Part shown: positions 1-8,636 of the stretch, piece after piece
Layout of the letters: every line of letters begins with the position of its first letter
How positions within the stretch are numbered: position 1 is the stretch's first letter
From: Candidatus Saccharicenans sp.
Lineage (GTDB): Bacteria; Acidobacteriota; Aminicenantia; Aminicenantales; Saccharicenantaceae
Length of the DNA: 64,000 nt
Assembly (NCBI GenBank): GCA_030017715.1
Contig: JASEIU010000002.1
Coordinates: forward strand, 360,915 to 424,914
Reading direction: 5' to 3'
Translations under genes and position numbers: made by a program
Notes under the pieces: generated by a model
The model's input: the letters and a program-made list of their open reading frames with translations, nothing else
What the model was told of the DNA's origin: nothing
The model's database searches: none

Positions 1-262
1 GCAAGACCCCCTCTCTTCCGAACATTTCTGCAGTGATCGAATTGTTCAGGTAGACGACATATTTGCCGAGCGGCCGGTCCGAGAGAAAGTGATAGAAACT
101 GATAACGCCTTCAACTTCGGCCGTGGAGAGGCCCAGATTTTCGACCACAGCCGGGACGGCTTTTCCGGGGATGAACCCTTCCGCCCGCTGGATTTCTTTC
201 AGGATGTCAATCAGCCGGGTTCTGTCTTTTTTGTATTTTCTCAGTATGTCTCTATAACTCAT
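1..262 (-). CDS. HoxF/NuoE-like diaphorase subunit, N-terminal part (runs off the left edge)
   Basis: The 87 visible codons start at ATG 262-260, preceded by AAAGGGG. The protein begins MSYRDILRKYKKDRTRLIDI and continues with FIPGKAVPAVVENL, SFYHFLSDRPLGKY and YLNNSITAEMFG. This matches the N-terminal NuoE-like domain of HoxF, the flavin diaphorase subunit of NAD-reducing [NiFe]-hydrogenases, which also has SDRTRLIDIL and SFYHF...SGKY...YLCNS. That domain typically lacks the full cysteine set of true NuoE, and here too no cysteine is visible. Whether a NuoF domain follows cannot be seen. A stand-alone NuoE/HydC-type protein is the alternative. It is divergent from gatC across an AT-rich gap. 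Confidence 0.7.
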   Translation of the reverse strand, partial: MSYRDILRKYKKDRTRLIDILKEIQRAEGFIPGKAVPAVVENLGLSTAEVEGVISFYHFLSDRPLGKYVVYLNNSITAEMFGREGVL

Positions 263-517
263 ATAAATCCCCTTTATTAAATAGAATTATTTATATCATA
301 AATTTATTAATTTATAAACTTAAAAAGAAGCCTGTTTTTACGCCGGCGGGGATAATTACTGGTCGAATATCTCCGTTCCCGGCCTCTTTGGGCCCGCCGG
401 GCGACAATTTTGCCGCCGGCGATGGGGACAGCGATGGTCGAGGCAGAAGCCGGCGGCAGCCGCCCCCTCCATATTAGCCAGCGCAAAAACAGATTGGCCG
501 TATCGACAGGGGTTATC

Positions 518-546
518 TTGTGGAATTCCGGCTTATTTTCTATAAT
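518..546 (+). promoter_or_regulatory. Sigma70-type promoter of gatCA, leaderless arrangement
   Basis: TTGTGG (518-523), a 17 bp spacer and a perfect TATAAT (541-546). Seven bases follow before ATG 554, so transcription should begin at or next to the A of the start codon. No Shine-Dalgarno sequence is visible. Confidence 0.7.
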
Positions 547-553
547 GCTAAGC

Positions 554-835
554 ATGAAAGTTGACCTTGAACATCTCAGCCGCCTGGCCTGTCTGGAGCT
601 GACAGAGGAAGAAAAAGACCTTCTGCCCGCTCAGATGGAAAAGATAATTGACTGGGTCGGGCAGCTTTCCAGTCTGGCCACCGGCGAGGAAGAAGAAGAG
701 GCCTCGCCGGGTTTTACTCTGCGGCTGCAGGAAGACGAGATTCAACCATCCCTGCCCCAGGCCGAGGTTCTGGTAATGGCCCCGGATAAACAGGGGGATT
801 TCGTCAAAGTGCCGAGGGTGTTAAAAGAAAAATGA
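554..835 (+). CDS. gatC: Asp-tRNA(Asn)/Glu-tRNA(Gln) amidotransferase subunit C
   Basis: GatC stabilises GatA and joins it to GatB in the complex that converts Glu-tRNA(Gln) or Asp-tRNA(Asn) to the correctly charged tRNA. The 93-residue protein has the family pattern: KVDLEHLSRLACLELTEEEK near the start, a middle helix and the C-terminal LVMAPDKQGDFVKVPRVL. ATG 554 gives the usual length. An in-frame ATG at 545 lies inside the TATAAT box and would be upstream of the transcript start. The stop codon overlaps the gatA start (ATGA). gatB is not in the window. Confidence 0.93.
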   Translation: MKVDLEHLSRLACLELTEEEKDLLPAQMEKIIDWVGQLSSLATGEEEEEASPGFTLRLQEDEIQPSLPQAEVLVMAPDKQGDFVKVPRVLKEK

Positions 836-2304
836 ACTACCCTGAACTTGGCCTGAGGGAAGCGGTTGACCTGGTCAGGCAAGGCCAGCTTAAAGCCGCA
901 GAAATAGTCGAATCCTACATCAGCCATATAGAATCGACCGACGGAAAAATCAGAGCTTTCCTGACTACCACCTTTGACCGGGCGCTGGCCCGGGCCAGAG
1001 AAATTGACGGCAAAAAAGAAAAAGGCCGACTGGCCGGGGCGGTGGTGGCCGTCAAGGACAACATCGTCACCCGGGGCATCAGGACGACCTGCGGCTCCAG
1101 AATCCTGGAGAACTTTGTGCCGCCGTACGATGCCACGGTGGTCGAGCGCCTGGAAGCTGAAGATGCCATCATCATCGGAAAAACCAACCTGGATGAGTTT
1201 GCCATGGGCTCTTCGACCGAAAACTCAGCCTTTTTCCCCACCAGGAATCCCTGGGACCCGGAAAGAGTGCCGGGTGGTTCCAGCGGCGGGTCGGCCGCGG
1301 CAGTGGCTGCGCTGGAGGCCATGGCGGCTCTGGGCTCTGATACCGGCGGCTCGGTCCGGCAACCGGCCGCTTTTTGCGGGATCGTCGGATTGAAGCCTAC
1401 CTACGGGCGGGTTTCAAGGTACGGTCTGGTGGCTTTCGCCTCGTCCCTGGACCAGATCGGGCCGCTGACCCGTTCGGTCGAAGACTGCGCTCTAATAACC
1501 TCGGTCATGGCCGGTTTTGATGCCCGGGATTCAACCTGTGCCGAGATTCCCGTCCCCGATTATTCAGCTGACCTGCGGGAGATTCCGGGCAGGATAAAGG
1601 TCGGTCTGCTGGGCGAGACTTCTTTGAAAGGCCTTCATCCCGAAGTTGCCGCCAGCTACCTCCGGATTCAGGAGATGCTTGCCGGACTGGGCCTGGAAAT
1701 TGTTCATCTGGATTTTCCGTCCTGGGAAGTAGCCCTGCCCTGCTATTACATAATTGCTCCTTCTGAAGCCAGCTCAAACCTGGCCAGGTACGATGGCGTC
1801 CGCTATGGCTTGCGGATTGAAGCCGGAGAACTGGCTGACATGTATGTCAAAACCAGGACCGCCGGTTTTGGCAGCGAAGTTAAGAGAAGAATTCTGCTGG
1901 GCACATTTGCCCTCAGTTCCGGCTACTACGACGCTTATTATGTGAAAGCTTCCAGAGCCCGCCGGGCCATCGCCGGGGAACTAAAAGCGGCTTTTGACCG
2001 GGTTGACTTTATCCTGACCCCGACCACTCCGGAGCCGGCATTCAGGCTGGGAGAAAAGCAGGACCCGCTGGCCATGTATCTTCAGGACTATTTCACGGTG
2101 GGTGCCAGCCTGGCCGGAATTCCCGGGCTGTCCATACCATGCGGCTTGACTACAGACGGCCTGCCTCTGGGGCTCCAGATATTATCGCCTCATTTTTCCG
2201 AGGCCCGTTTATTTAAATTTGCTTTTTTGCTTGAAAATAATATAAAATTCAAAAATAATATGTATGGAATTAATAACCGAGGAAGGAGGAAGAATGAAAA
2301 TTAA
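832..2304 (+). CDS. gatA: Asp-tRNA(Asn)/Glu-tRNA(Gln) amidotransferase subunit A
   Basis: GatA is the glutaminase/amidase subunit of GatCAB. It hydrolyses glutamine, and the ammonia is channelled to GatB. The amidase-signature triad is intact: Lys75 in VAVKDNI, cis-Ser150 in PGGSSGGS and nucleophile Ser174 in GSDTGGSVRQPAAFCG, the same spacing as characterised GatA proteins. The 490-residue length is normal. The last about 25 residues are Asn/Lys/Arg-rich and lie over the start of the next gene, which overlaps by 11 bases. It is translationally coupled to gatC by a 4-base overlap. Confidence 0.96.
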   Translation: MNYPELGLREAVDLVRQGQLKAAEIVESYISHIESTDGKIRAFLTTTFDRALARAREIDGKKEKGRLAGAVVAVKDNIVTRGIRTTCGSRILENFVPPYDATVVERLEAEDAIIIGKTNLDEFAMGSSTENSAFFPTRNPWDPERVPGGSSGGSAAAVAALEAMAALGSDTGGSVRQPAAFCGIVGLKPTYGRVSRYGLVAFASSLDQIGPLTRSVEDCALITSVMAGFDARDSTCAEIPVPDYSADLREIPGRIKVGLLGETSLKGLHPEVAASYLRIQEMLAGLGLEIVHLDFPSWEVALPCYYIIAPSEASSNLARYDGVRYGLRIEAGELADMYVKTRTAGFGSEVKRRILLGTFALSSGYYDAYYVKASRARRAIAGELKAAFDRVDFILTPTTPEPAFRLGEKQDPLAMYLQDYFTVGASLAGIPGLSIPCGLTTDGLPLGLQILSPHFSEARLFKFAFLLENNIKFKNNMYGINNRGRRKNEN

Positions 2305-2989
2305 AAGCCTTTGGTTGATCGGTCTTATCACAGTTGCCGTCCTGATTTACGCAGCCTGCACCTCCGCGCCGGAAAAAACTCTGCTGGATAAATATTTCCA
2401 TGCCGTTTCCATGAAGGATAATCAGACCATGGCCGCCATGGCCTGGAAACCGCTGGAGATTGACTACGCCAGCTTTGCCATTATCGAGACCAGTCCGGAG
2501 AAGGTCGAACCCGTAAGTCTGCCCGCCCTGAATGAAAAAGAAGCCGAAGCCAAGAAGAAAGTCGATGACCACATCGGGCCGGTGGTGGACGCCAAGGACG
2601 CTCTGGATGCGGCCAAAGACGACCTGGACAATGCCAGAACCTCGGCGGCCAGGGCGGCCCTCAAGAAAAAAGTTGAACAGCTGCAGGCCAAGTATGACGA
2701 AGAATACAACGTCCATAAAGAGCTGCAGAAAATGTACGGCGAGGCCAAGGATGCCGCGGCCAAAGAAGAACAGATTACCCTCTTCTCCCTGGGTTTGAAA
2801 AATCTCCCCGGAATCCGGAGCCTGAACGGCGACGTTCATATCAAGGAACTGGTTATCAGCGTTAAGAACAAAGCCGGGGCCGAGCGGAAGTATAAAGTCG
2901 AGATGAGGAAGTACGTGCTGAAGGATGAAACCGGCAAGACTGCCTATAACGGGCAGTGGAAGATCATCGACTTCGTGCCGGTCAGTTAA
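2294..2989 (+). CDS. Predicted lipoprotein with a central coiled coil, function unknown
   Basis: I do not recognise the family. The 231-residue protein opens with a lipoprotein signal, MKIKSLWLIGLITVAVLIYA followed by AC, so Cys22 should be lipidated. Residues about 75-150 are rich in Ala, Lys, Glu and Asp in a heptad-like pattern, suggesting a coiled coil. The C-terminal part (VHIKELVISVKNKAG to WKIIDFVPVS) looks beta-rich. ATG 2294 is preferred over an in-frame ATG at 2264 because GGAAGGAGGAAGA lies just before it and the signal peptide then starts at residue 1. It overlaps gatA by 11 bases and is probably cotranscribed. Confidence 0.75.
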   Translation: MKIKSLWLIGLITVAVLIYAACTSAPEKTLLDKYFHAVSMKDNQTMAAMAWKPLEIDYASFAIIETSPEKVEPVSLPALNEKEAEAKKKVDDHIGPVVDAKDALDAAKDDLDNARTSAARAALKKKVEQLQAKYDEEYNVHKELQKMYGEAKDAAAKEEQITLFSLGLKNLPGIRSLNGDVHIKELVISVKNKAGAERKYKVEMRKYVLKDETGKTAYNGQWKIIDFVPVS

Positions 2990-3035
2990 AAGATCAGAAG
3001 ACCGAACGGATTTTTAGAATCGTCGTCGGTCGTTA

Positions 3036-3063
3036 TTGACTTTTTGCAATTTTCAGCTATAAA
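3036..3063 (+). promoter_or_regulatory. Promoter of the tRNA-Lys/tRNA-Glu pair
   Basis: TTGACT (3036-3041), a 16 bp spacer and TATAAA (3058-3063). The predicted start near 3070 leaves about 20 bases before the mature tRNA-Lys. Confidence 0.65.
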
Positions 3064-3088
3064 TAATCTTTCCTGCGGTCTGGAAAAG

Positions 3089-3160
3089 GGGCCGTTAGCT
3101 CAGAGGGAGAGCACCGGCCTTTTAAGCCGGGTGTCGCTGGTTCGAGTCCAGCACGGCTCA
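3089..3160 (+). tRNA. tRNA-Lys (anticodon TTT)
   Basis: A cloverleaf is readable. The acceptor stem GGGCCGT pairs with ACGGCTC (one G-T pair). The anticodon stem CCGGC/GCCGG encloses the loop CTTTTAA, giving anticodon TTT. The T arm is GCTGG-TTCGAGT-CCAGC. The discriminator is A and CCA is not encoded. Only five bases separate it from tRNA-Glu. Confidence 0.95.
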
Positions 3161-3165
3161 TTTGC

Positions 3166-3240
3166 GCCCCTGTCGTCTAGCCCGGCCTAGGACATCGCCC
3201 TTTCAAGGCGGCAACACGGGTTCGAATCCCGTCGGGGGCG
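3166..3240 (+). tRNA. tRNA-Glu (anticodon TTC)
   Basis: The acceptor GCCCCTG pairs with CGGGGGC. The anticodon loop CTTTCAA gives TTC, and the T arm is ACGGG-TTCGAAT-CCCGT. The discriminator is G and CCA is not encoded. A T-rich run (CTTTTTTATTTTT) follows at once and may help end the transcript. Confidence 0.95.
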
Positions 3241-3672
3241 CTTTTTTATTTTTGGTTCATCTCCCGATTAGTTGGTCAAAAGAAAAATATCTGGTTGAAT
3301 GACTATAAGATTTAATTGGACCGGGAGCGGCCTTTAGAAGCACAGCCTCAAAGAGAGATTAAAAGAGGTGTCTTCGCAGCCTTTTGATCAGCCCCGGCTC
3401 CAACCAAACGAGGAAGCCTCTCTATTTCCTTGACCGGCGGTAATAAAGGCAGGAGGGTGGCACGGGGTGTCTCCGAACCGCCCGCAGCGGAAGGGGTTTC
3501 CCGAATTTCAGCCAAAAAGGAAACGGCGAGGCTATCACAAAAAGAAAAATTCATTAATTTTCTCTCATTTAATAGATATAGCATTTTGTCAACTAATTTG
3601 GAGAAGATTCTTATTTTTAAATTATCCGGCAGGGGTAAATGCTGATGGGGTGGGGCAGCCAGGCAGAAAAAA
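3241..3672. other. Gene-free gap between tRNA-Glu and the HD-GYP gene
   Basis: No credible coding region is seen. The gap holds the T-run after tRNA-Glu and one truncated copy of the interspersed GC-rich repeat (3451-3502), flanked by AT-rich sequence. Short frames crossing the repeat lack start signals and family resemblance. Confidence 0.7.
3451..3502 (+). repeat. Interspersed GC-rich repeat, copy A (truncated)
   Basis: Starts AGGAGGGTGGCACGG, continues GTCTCCGAACCGCCCGCAGC and breaks off after GGAAGGGGTTTCCC. The same string occurs at 54996-55092 and, in reverse complement, at 16411-16508 and 25771-25878. This copy keeps only about the first half of the conserved module. Confidence 0.85.
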
Positions 3673-5016
3673 TTATTCGAGGGAAAATCCTTTTTGCTCG
3701 ATTAATTTCACACAGGCGTCGACCTCATCGGGACCGTAAAGCCGGCCGCGGTTGAGCTTGATTTCCTCAAGCGCCCGGTCAAGGCCGAAGGCCGGGCGAT
3801 AAGGACGGTGAGAAGCCATTGCTTCCACCACGTCGGCCACCGCCAGGATGCGGGCTTCAAGCAGTATCTGGCCGTTTTTCAGCCCGCGGGGGTAACCGGA
3901 GCCATCGATTCTTTCATGATGCTGGAGCACAATCTCGGCAATCGGCCAGGGGAATTCAATGGTCTTCAGGATTTCATGTCCTGCCTGGGGATGGGTTTTA
4001 ATGATGGTGTATTCCAGTTCGGTGAGCTTGGTCGGTTTGCTAAGAATTTCTGAGGGCACATAAATCTTACCGATGTCATGAATTTCGGCCGCCAGCTTCA
4101 GCCCTTCCAGCTGGGCTTCCGACATTCCCAGTTCCTTTCCGATGGCTTCGGCCAGCTTGGCCACCCGGCGCTGGTGGCCAGCGGTGTAGGGGTCCCGCAT
4201 TTCAATGGTGATGGAAATAGCCTGGATGGTACCCTGCAGGGCGCGCTGCAGCCTGGCCCAGCTGTCCTGGAGTTCCCGCTCTGCTTTTTTGCGGGCGGTT
4301 ATATCGCGAAAAACGATGACCTGACCGGGGCCGACTGCCATGTCCGGGGGCAGAGGGGCGACGGTTTGTTCGATTGGAATTTCCTGCCCGTCTTTGGAAA
4401 TCAGAACAGACTCCCGGAGCGAAAAAGGTTCGAAGTCAGCGGGTTGTCGGTTTTGGTCTTTCAGGCGGAAAACCTGTTCGAATTTCCGGCCCAGGGCTTG
4501 CTTTTCATCCAGGCCCGTCATCCTCTGGGCCACCGGGTTTATGAACGATATTAATCCTTCAGAATTAAGAACTATTATCCCATCGCCGATGCTTCTAAGA
4601 ATGGTTGACAGCCATTGTTCTTTCTCTCTCAGCAGCAGCTGCATTCTGGCTTTGTAGAGGGCGGTCTCGATGGTCAGCTCCAGCTCCCTCTCTTCAAAGG
4701 GCTTGATCAGGTAACCGAAGGGCTCGGTCAGCTTGGCCCGCTCGAAAGTCAGGTCGTCGGCAAACGAGGTTATGTAAACCACAGGAATGCAATATTCTTC
4801 CCAGACAACCGCGGCCACCGATATACCGTCAAGTTTGCCCTTCAGGACGATGTCCATCAAAACCAGGTCCGGCTTTTTCTGGTTGAGGCTGGCGATGACT
4901 TCTTCCCCGGTCTGAACCACACCGGTAACTTCGTAGCCGAGAAGCCTGACCATGTTATGGAGGTCCCTGGCCACCAGGTTTTCGTCTTCGACAATCAGCA
5001 CTCTGGCCTTGCTCAT
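3673..5016 (-). CDS. Response regulator with PAS and HD-GYP domains (cyclic-di-GMP phosphodiesterase)
   Basis: The 447-residue protein has a receiver domain (residues 1-120; phospho-acceptor Asp55 in LVLMDIVLKG, Lys105), a PAS domain (about 130-245) and an HD-GYP domain (about 265-440). The metal and signature residues are intact: His313-Asp314 in HDIGK, HHERIDGSGYP at 366-376. Such proteins hydrolyse c-di-GMP. The receiver is closely similar to that of the GGDEF protein at 7117-8394. It follows the histidine kinase gene by 66 bases, with a possible own promoter (TTGACC 5086-5081, 16 bp, TATGCT 5064-5059). Confidence 0.93.
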   Translation of the reverse strand: MSKARVLIVEDENLVARDLHNMVRLLGYEVTGVVQTGEEVIASLNQKKPDLVLMDIVLKGKLDGISVAAVVWEEYCIPVVYITSFADDLTFERAKLTEPFGYLIKPFEERELELTIETALYKARMQLLLREKEQWLSTILRSIGDGIIVLNSEGLISFINPVAQRMTGLDEKQALGRKFEQVFRLKDQNRQPADFEPFSLRESVLISKDGQEIPIEQTVAPLPPDMAVGPGQVIVFRDITARKKAERELQDSWARLQRALQGTIQAISITIEMRDPYTAGHQRRVAKLAEAIGKELGMSEAQLEGLKLAAEIHDIGKIYVPSEILSKPTKLTELEYTIIKTHPQAGHEILKTIEFPWPIAEIVLQHHERIDGSGYPRGLKNGQILLEARILAVADVVEAMASHRPYRPAFGLDRALEEIKLNRGRLYGPDEVDACVKLIEQKGFSLE

Positions 5017-5082
5017 CTTGACCTCAAAAGCCTGATATCATAAGCGGACAGCAGCACGAGCATAATCTTATTATTTTGGTGG

Positions 5083-6924
5083 TCAATTTTCAAACTGTTT
5101 AGAGCCGGGAGCGGGGAAAGATACCGTAGCCAGGGTTCCCCCGCCGGTTAAGCCGCTGATAGCGAATTCTCCTCCCAGCTGAGCCGAGAGCAGCCGGACG
5201 ATTTCCAGGCCAAATCGGCTGCCGGCCCCCGGTTCATATCCCCGGCCGTCGTCCCTGACCCTCAGCACCAGCTTTTCCCCCTCAGGCTCAAGGGAAACCA
5301 CAATCGTGCCTCTCTGCCCGGGATGGAAAGCGTGCTGCAGGCTGTTGGAAACCAGCTCGGTCAGGATGAGTCCCAGCGGGATGGCCAGATCGACGGTCAA
5401 GAACGGGGCCTCAACCCTGACGGAAAAGCTTACCCCCTCGCTCCTCGGAATATGCACCTGGAACAGGTGAACCAGCAATTTTTCGGCGTAATCTCCGAAG
5501 TCGATCGAGGCCAGATCCTTTTCCCGGTAGAGTTTATCATGGACCAGGGCCATGGAATAGATTCGGCTCTGGCACTCCTTGAGGGCGGCGCGGGCTTCCG
5601 GGTCCTTCAGATAACTTGATTGCAGGTTGAGCAGGGAAGAAATGATTTGCATGTTGTTTTTGACCCGGTGGTGGACTTCTTTCAAAAGAATTTCTTTTTC
5701 TTTAAGCGAGGCCAGCATGGCGTCCTGGGCTTTTTTTCTCTCGGTAATATCCCGGACATATTCAATTACGCCTTTTAACCGGCCGGTGTTGTGGTCGATC
5801 AGGGGGAAAGAAAAGAGTTCCAGCCAGCCGGTAACCTGTCCGCCCGGCCCGGTTTTAGGGACAATTTCGCAGGCCGGTTTCATGGTTCGCAGAGTCTCAA
5901 GGCTCGGGCAATTGTTACAGAAATCATCCCTCCCGTGATAGGCCAGGTAGCATTTCTTTCCCACCAGCGGCAGGGCATGGGCATACCATTTTTCCATGAC
6001 CGGGTTCACCCGGACTATCTTCAGCTCCAGGTCCAGGATGGAAATTCCGTCCTGAATGGAAGCAAACGAGTCGGTCAGCAGGCGCTCTGTTTCTTTCCTC
6101 AGCTCCTCGGCCAGATTCTTTTTTATCACCAGGGCGGCCTGGCTAGCCACAAAGGATAGCACCCGGAGATGTTCTTCGGTGTATCTTACTCCGCCGGTAT
6201 AGCTTTGAACGACCATTACTCCGAAGACTTCATCCTGAACTTTAAGCGGGACTCCCAGCCAGTCAATGGAGGGAGCGCCGACCGATTCCACCTGGCCCTC
6301 GCTTTCCAGCCTCGAAAAAACCTCCGGAGAAGCCAGGAGGGGAACGCCTGTCCTGAGCACGTACTCGGTAAGCCCGCGGCCGGCCTTCTGTGGCGAGGGA
6401 GGCTGGTCGTACTCATCGACGAAGTAAGGAAAGGAAACGATACCACTGTTTTTATCGAACAGGGCGATATAAAAATTCTCGGCTGGCATCAGGTTCCTGA
6501 TGGTGAGGTGAATGGCCTGGAGCAATTCTTCCAATTTCTCTTTTTCAACGCTCATCCTGGCGATCTCATAGAGCGCTTCCTGAACCCTGAGCGATTTGCG
6601 CCCGGCTTCGGCCGGGACCAGAAATCCCTGGACGAGCTTTTTCCCGCTGACCTCAACGGCTATTTCCTGTCTGAAATCTTCCACCTCAAAGTATTCCGAC
6701 TCAGAGCGTCTTAACCGGTAAGTCAAGCTGCCGGCAGGCTGGCCGGTTATTTTCCTGGCCGCTATTTCTGCCCTCTGCCGGTCATCGGGATGCACCAGAT
6801 TCAGCCATTTTTTGTATTCAAGCCAGAGGGGGCCCGGTTCGGGCAGCCTCAGTAGCTGCACCAGGTCTTCGGACAGCCAGATTTTCTTGAAAGAAGGCCT
6901 AAGGATATATGAATAGATTTTCAT
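5083..6924 (-). CDS. Sensor histidine kinase, PAS-GAF-PAS-HisKA_2 type
   Basis: A cytoplasmic kinase with no membrane segment. Its order is an N-terminal PAS-like region, a GAF domain (about residues 120-280), a PAS domain (about 285-400, ending in a DITERKKAQ linker), a HisKA_2 phosphorylation domain (KEVHHRVKNNMQIISSLL) and an HATPase with ELVSNSLQHAF and DDGRGYEP. Kinases of this class typically phosphorylate stand-alone receiver proteins, and two receiver-output genes flank it. ATG 6924 is used. A TTG at 6948 is the alternative; neither has a well-placed Shine-Dalgarno sequence. The bound ligand of the GAF/PAS domains is unknown. Confidence 0.88.
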   Translation of the reverse strand: MKIYSYILRPSFKKIWLSEDLVQLLRLPEPGPLWLEYKKWLNLVHPDDRQRAEIAARKITGQPAGSLTYRLRRSESEYFEVEDFRQEIAVEVSGKKLVQGFLVPAEAGRKSLRVQEALYEIARMSVEKEKLEELLQAIHLTIRNLMPAENFYIALFDKNSGIVSFPYFVDEYDQPPSPQKAGRGLTEYVLRTGVPLLASPEVFSRLESEGQVESVGAPSIDWLGVPLKVQDEVFGVMVVQSYTGGVRYTEEHLRVLSFVASQAALVIKKNLAEELRKETERLLTDSFASIQDGISILDLELKIVRVNPVMEKWYAHALPLVGKKCYLAYHGRDDFCNNCPSLETLRTMKPACEIVPKTGPGGQVTGWLELFSFPLIDHNTGRLKGVIEYVRDITERKKAQDAMLASLKEKEILLKEVHHRVKNNMQIISSLLNLQSSYLKDPEARAALKECQSRIYSMALVHDKLYREKDLASIDFGDYAEKLLVHLFQVHIPRSEGVSFSVRVEAPFLTVDLAIPLGLILTELVSNSLQHAFHPGQRGTIVVSLEPEGEKLVLRVRDDGRGYEPGAGSRFGLEIVRLLSAQLGGEFAISGLTGGGTLATVSFPAPGSKQFEN

Positions 6925-7116
6925 ATTTTGGTTGGCGGTTGAAACCAACTTTCTATTTTACTCCATCCAGGCTTTTTCCTATTCTACAGAAAACCGGAGC
7001 TGCAAACAAATTATTTTTTTTCTGCCGCTGTGGGCGGCAGGAGAGGGACCCGGCTACTCCTGGACCGTCGCGGTCAACAATCATGGAAACTAAATGGTTT
7101 CATTGACGATTATTTA

Positions 7117-8394
7117 TCAAATTTTTTCGGAATAAAGGTGAACCCGATTCCGGCCGGCGTCTTTGGCCGCGTAGAGGGCCAGGTCGGCCTGTTTCAGCAG
7201 CTCTTCCGGCTCCTGACCATGGTCCGGGAAGAAGGCCAGGCCCAGGCTGGCGGTTATCACCATTTTTCTGTTATCGACGGTCATCGGCAGGTTGAAGGCC
7301 TGAACAATTCTTTCCGCTATCTGAAGGCCGGTCTCGGCTGTCTGCAGTTCCCCCAGAAGCACGGTAAACTCATCGCCGCCGAAACGAGCTACGGTGTCGG
7401 TTTTTCTGGTCAGTTGTTTTAATATCTTCCCGGCTTCTATGAGCACCAGGTCGCCAAAGGAGTGCCCGTATGTGTCGTTGATTACCTTAAAGAAATCCAG
7501 GTCCAGCATGATGACCCCGAGCATCAGGTTTTTCCGCCGGGCCTGTTCCAGGCCGATTCTCAACCGGTCATTGAACAGCAGGCGGTTGGGCAGGTTGGTC
7601 AGGGCATCGTGGATGGCCAGGTAATTAAGACGTTCTTCCTGAAGTTTTCGCTGGGTAATGTCCCTGAAGACCAGGACCAGGCCCGCCAGCCCGCCGGCTT
7701 CGTCCCGAATCAGGGAGCTGCGGAGCTCAACCGGCAGCCGGTCTTCCCCCCGAAGCAGGTAAAAATCCTGTTCGTTCGAGAAACCCGAGCTAAGAGATTC
7801 GAGATTAAGACCCAAGGTTCTGCCGACCGACCCTTCCTGGACCAGAAAAATTTTTTCCAGCGGCTGGCCGACCGCGGCCTCAGAGCTTTTGCCAAGCAGT
7901 TTTTCGGCCACCGGGTTGATAAAGTTGATTATTCCCGCCCGGTCGGTGGAAATAACCCCGTCGGTGATGCTGGACAGGATGGCGTTCAGCCAGCGCCTCT
8001 TCTCTTTGTTTTCAGTCTCCACCTGGTGTTTGTAAAAAGCCAGTTCGATGGCCACCAGAAGCTCTTTTTCGTCAAAGGGCTTGATCAGGTAACCGAACGG
8101 CTCGGCCAGGGTGGCCTTTATCAGCGTATCCTCATCGGCATAGGCCGTCAGGTAGACTATCGGGATGGAGTGCTGCTTCCAGATTCTGGCGGCGGCCTCA
8201 ATCCCGTCGAGCTGGCCCTTTAACCTGATATCCATAAGAACCAGGTCGGGCGATTTTTCTCCGGCCAGTTGAATAGCCCGCTCGCCGCTTTCCACCACCT
8301 CTTCCACCTGATAGCCCAGATTCTTGACCATCTGTTCAATGTGGCGGGCTATCAGCAGTTCGTCTTCGACCAGCAGGATCTTTTTGCCTTTCAT
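7117..8394 (-). CDS. Response regulator with PAS and GGDEF domains (diguanylate cyclase)
   Basis: The 425-residue protein has a receiver (1-120, Asp55), a PAS domain (about 130-245) and a GGDEF domain (about 255-425). The active-site loop RFGGDEF is at residues 338-343, and an RxxD inhibitory site (RKTD, 330-333) lies the usual five residues upstream, so product inhibition is expected. It should make c-di-GMP when phosphorylated. The gene starts 35 bases after tRNA-Val on the same strand and is the first of three minus-strand signalling genes ending with the HD-GYP phosphodiesterase. Confidence 0.93.
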   Translation of the reverse strand: MKGKKILLVEDELLIARHIEQMVKNLGYQVEEVVESGERAIQLAGEKSPDLVLMDIRLKGQLDGIEAAARIWKQHSIPIVYLTAYADEDTLIKATLAEPFGYLIKPFDEKELLVAIELAFYKHQVETENKEKRRWLNAILSSITDGVISTDRAGIINFINPVAEKLLGKSSEAAVGQPLEKIFLVQEGSVGRTLGLNLESLSSGFSNEQDFYLLRGEDRLPVELRSSLIRDEAGGLAGLVLVFRDITQRKLQEERLNYLAIHDALTNLPNRLLFNDRLRIGLEQARRKNLMLGVIMLDLDFFKVINDTYGHSFGDLVLIEAGKILKQLTRKTDTVARFGGDEFTVLLGELQTAETGLQIAERIVQAFNLPMTVDNRKMVITASLGLAFFPDHGQEPEELLKQADLALYAAKDAGRNRVHLYSEKI

Positions 8395-8429
8395 CCCCTT
8401 CCTCGCTGCTCGTTCCCATGGCAGTGAGA

Positions 8430-8504
8430 TGGTGGGCGGTACTGGGTTCGAACCAGTGGCCTCCGGTTTGTAAGACCGACACTCTGCCCCTGAGCTAACC
8501 GCCC
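8430..8504 (-). tRNA. tRNA-Val (anticodon TAC)
   Basis: On the minus strand the acceptor GGGCGGT pairs perfectly with ACCGCCC. The anticodon stem TCGGT/ACCGG holds the loop CTTACAA (anticodon TAC), and the T arm is ACTGG-TTCGAAC-CCAGT. The discriminator A is followed by an encoded CCA, unlike tRNA-Lys and tRNA-Glu here. A TTGACA at 8544-8539 is a plausible -35 box. Confidence 0.95.
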
Positions 8505-8636
8505 TGGTTGACTATAACTTAAGAGAAAGAAAGCGGATTGTCAAGAATCGGCCCGTCTCCTGGCCGGGAAAAATTACGGCGGCGGCCGGGACGAGGATTT
8601 TTTGTGTTAAGATTCCCCTCCCCTGAAAGATGCAAA

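Noticed and set aside
3348-3739. Small frames on both strands between tRNA-Glu and the HD-GYP gene
   Set aside because: They cross repeat copy A or AT-rich sequence, lack ribosome sites and share residues only with other repeat-derived frames.
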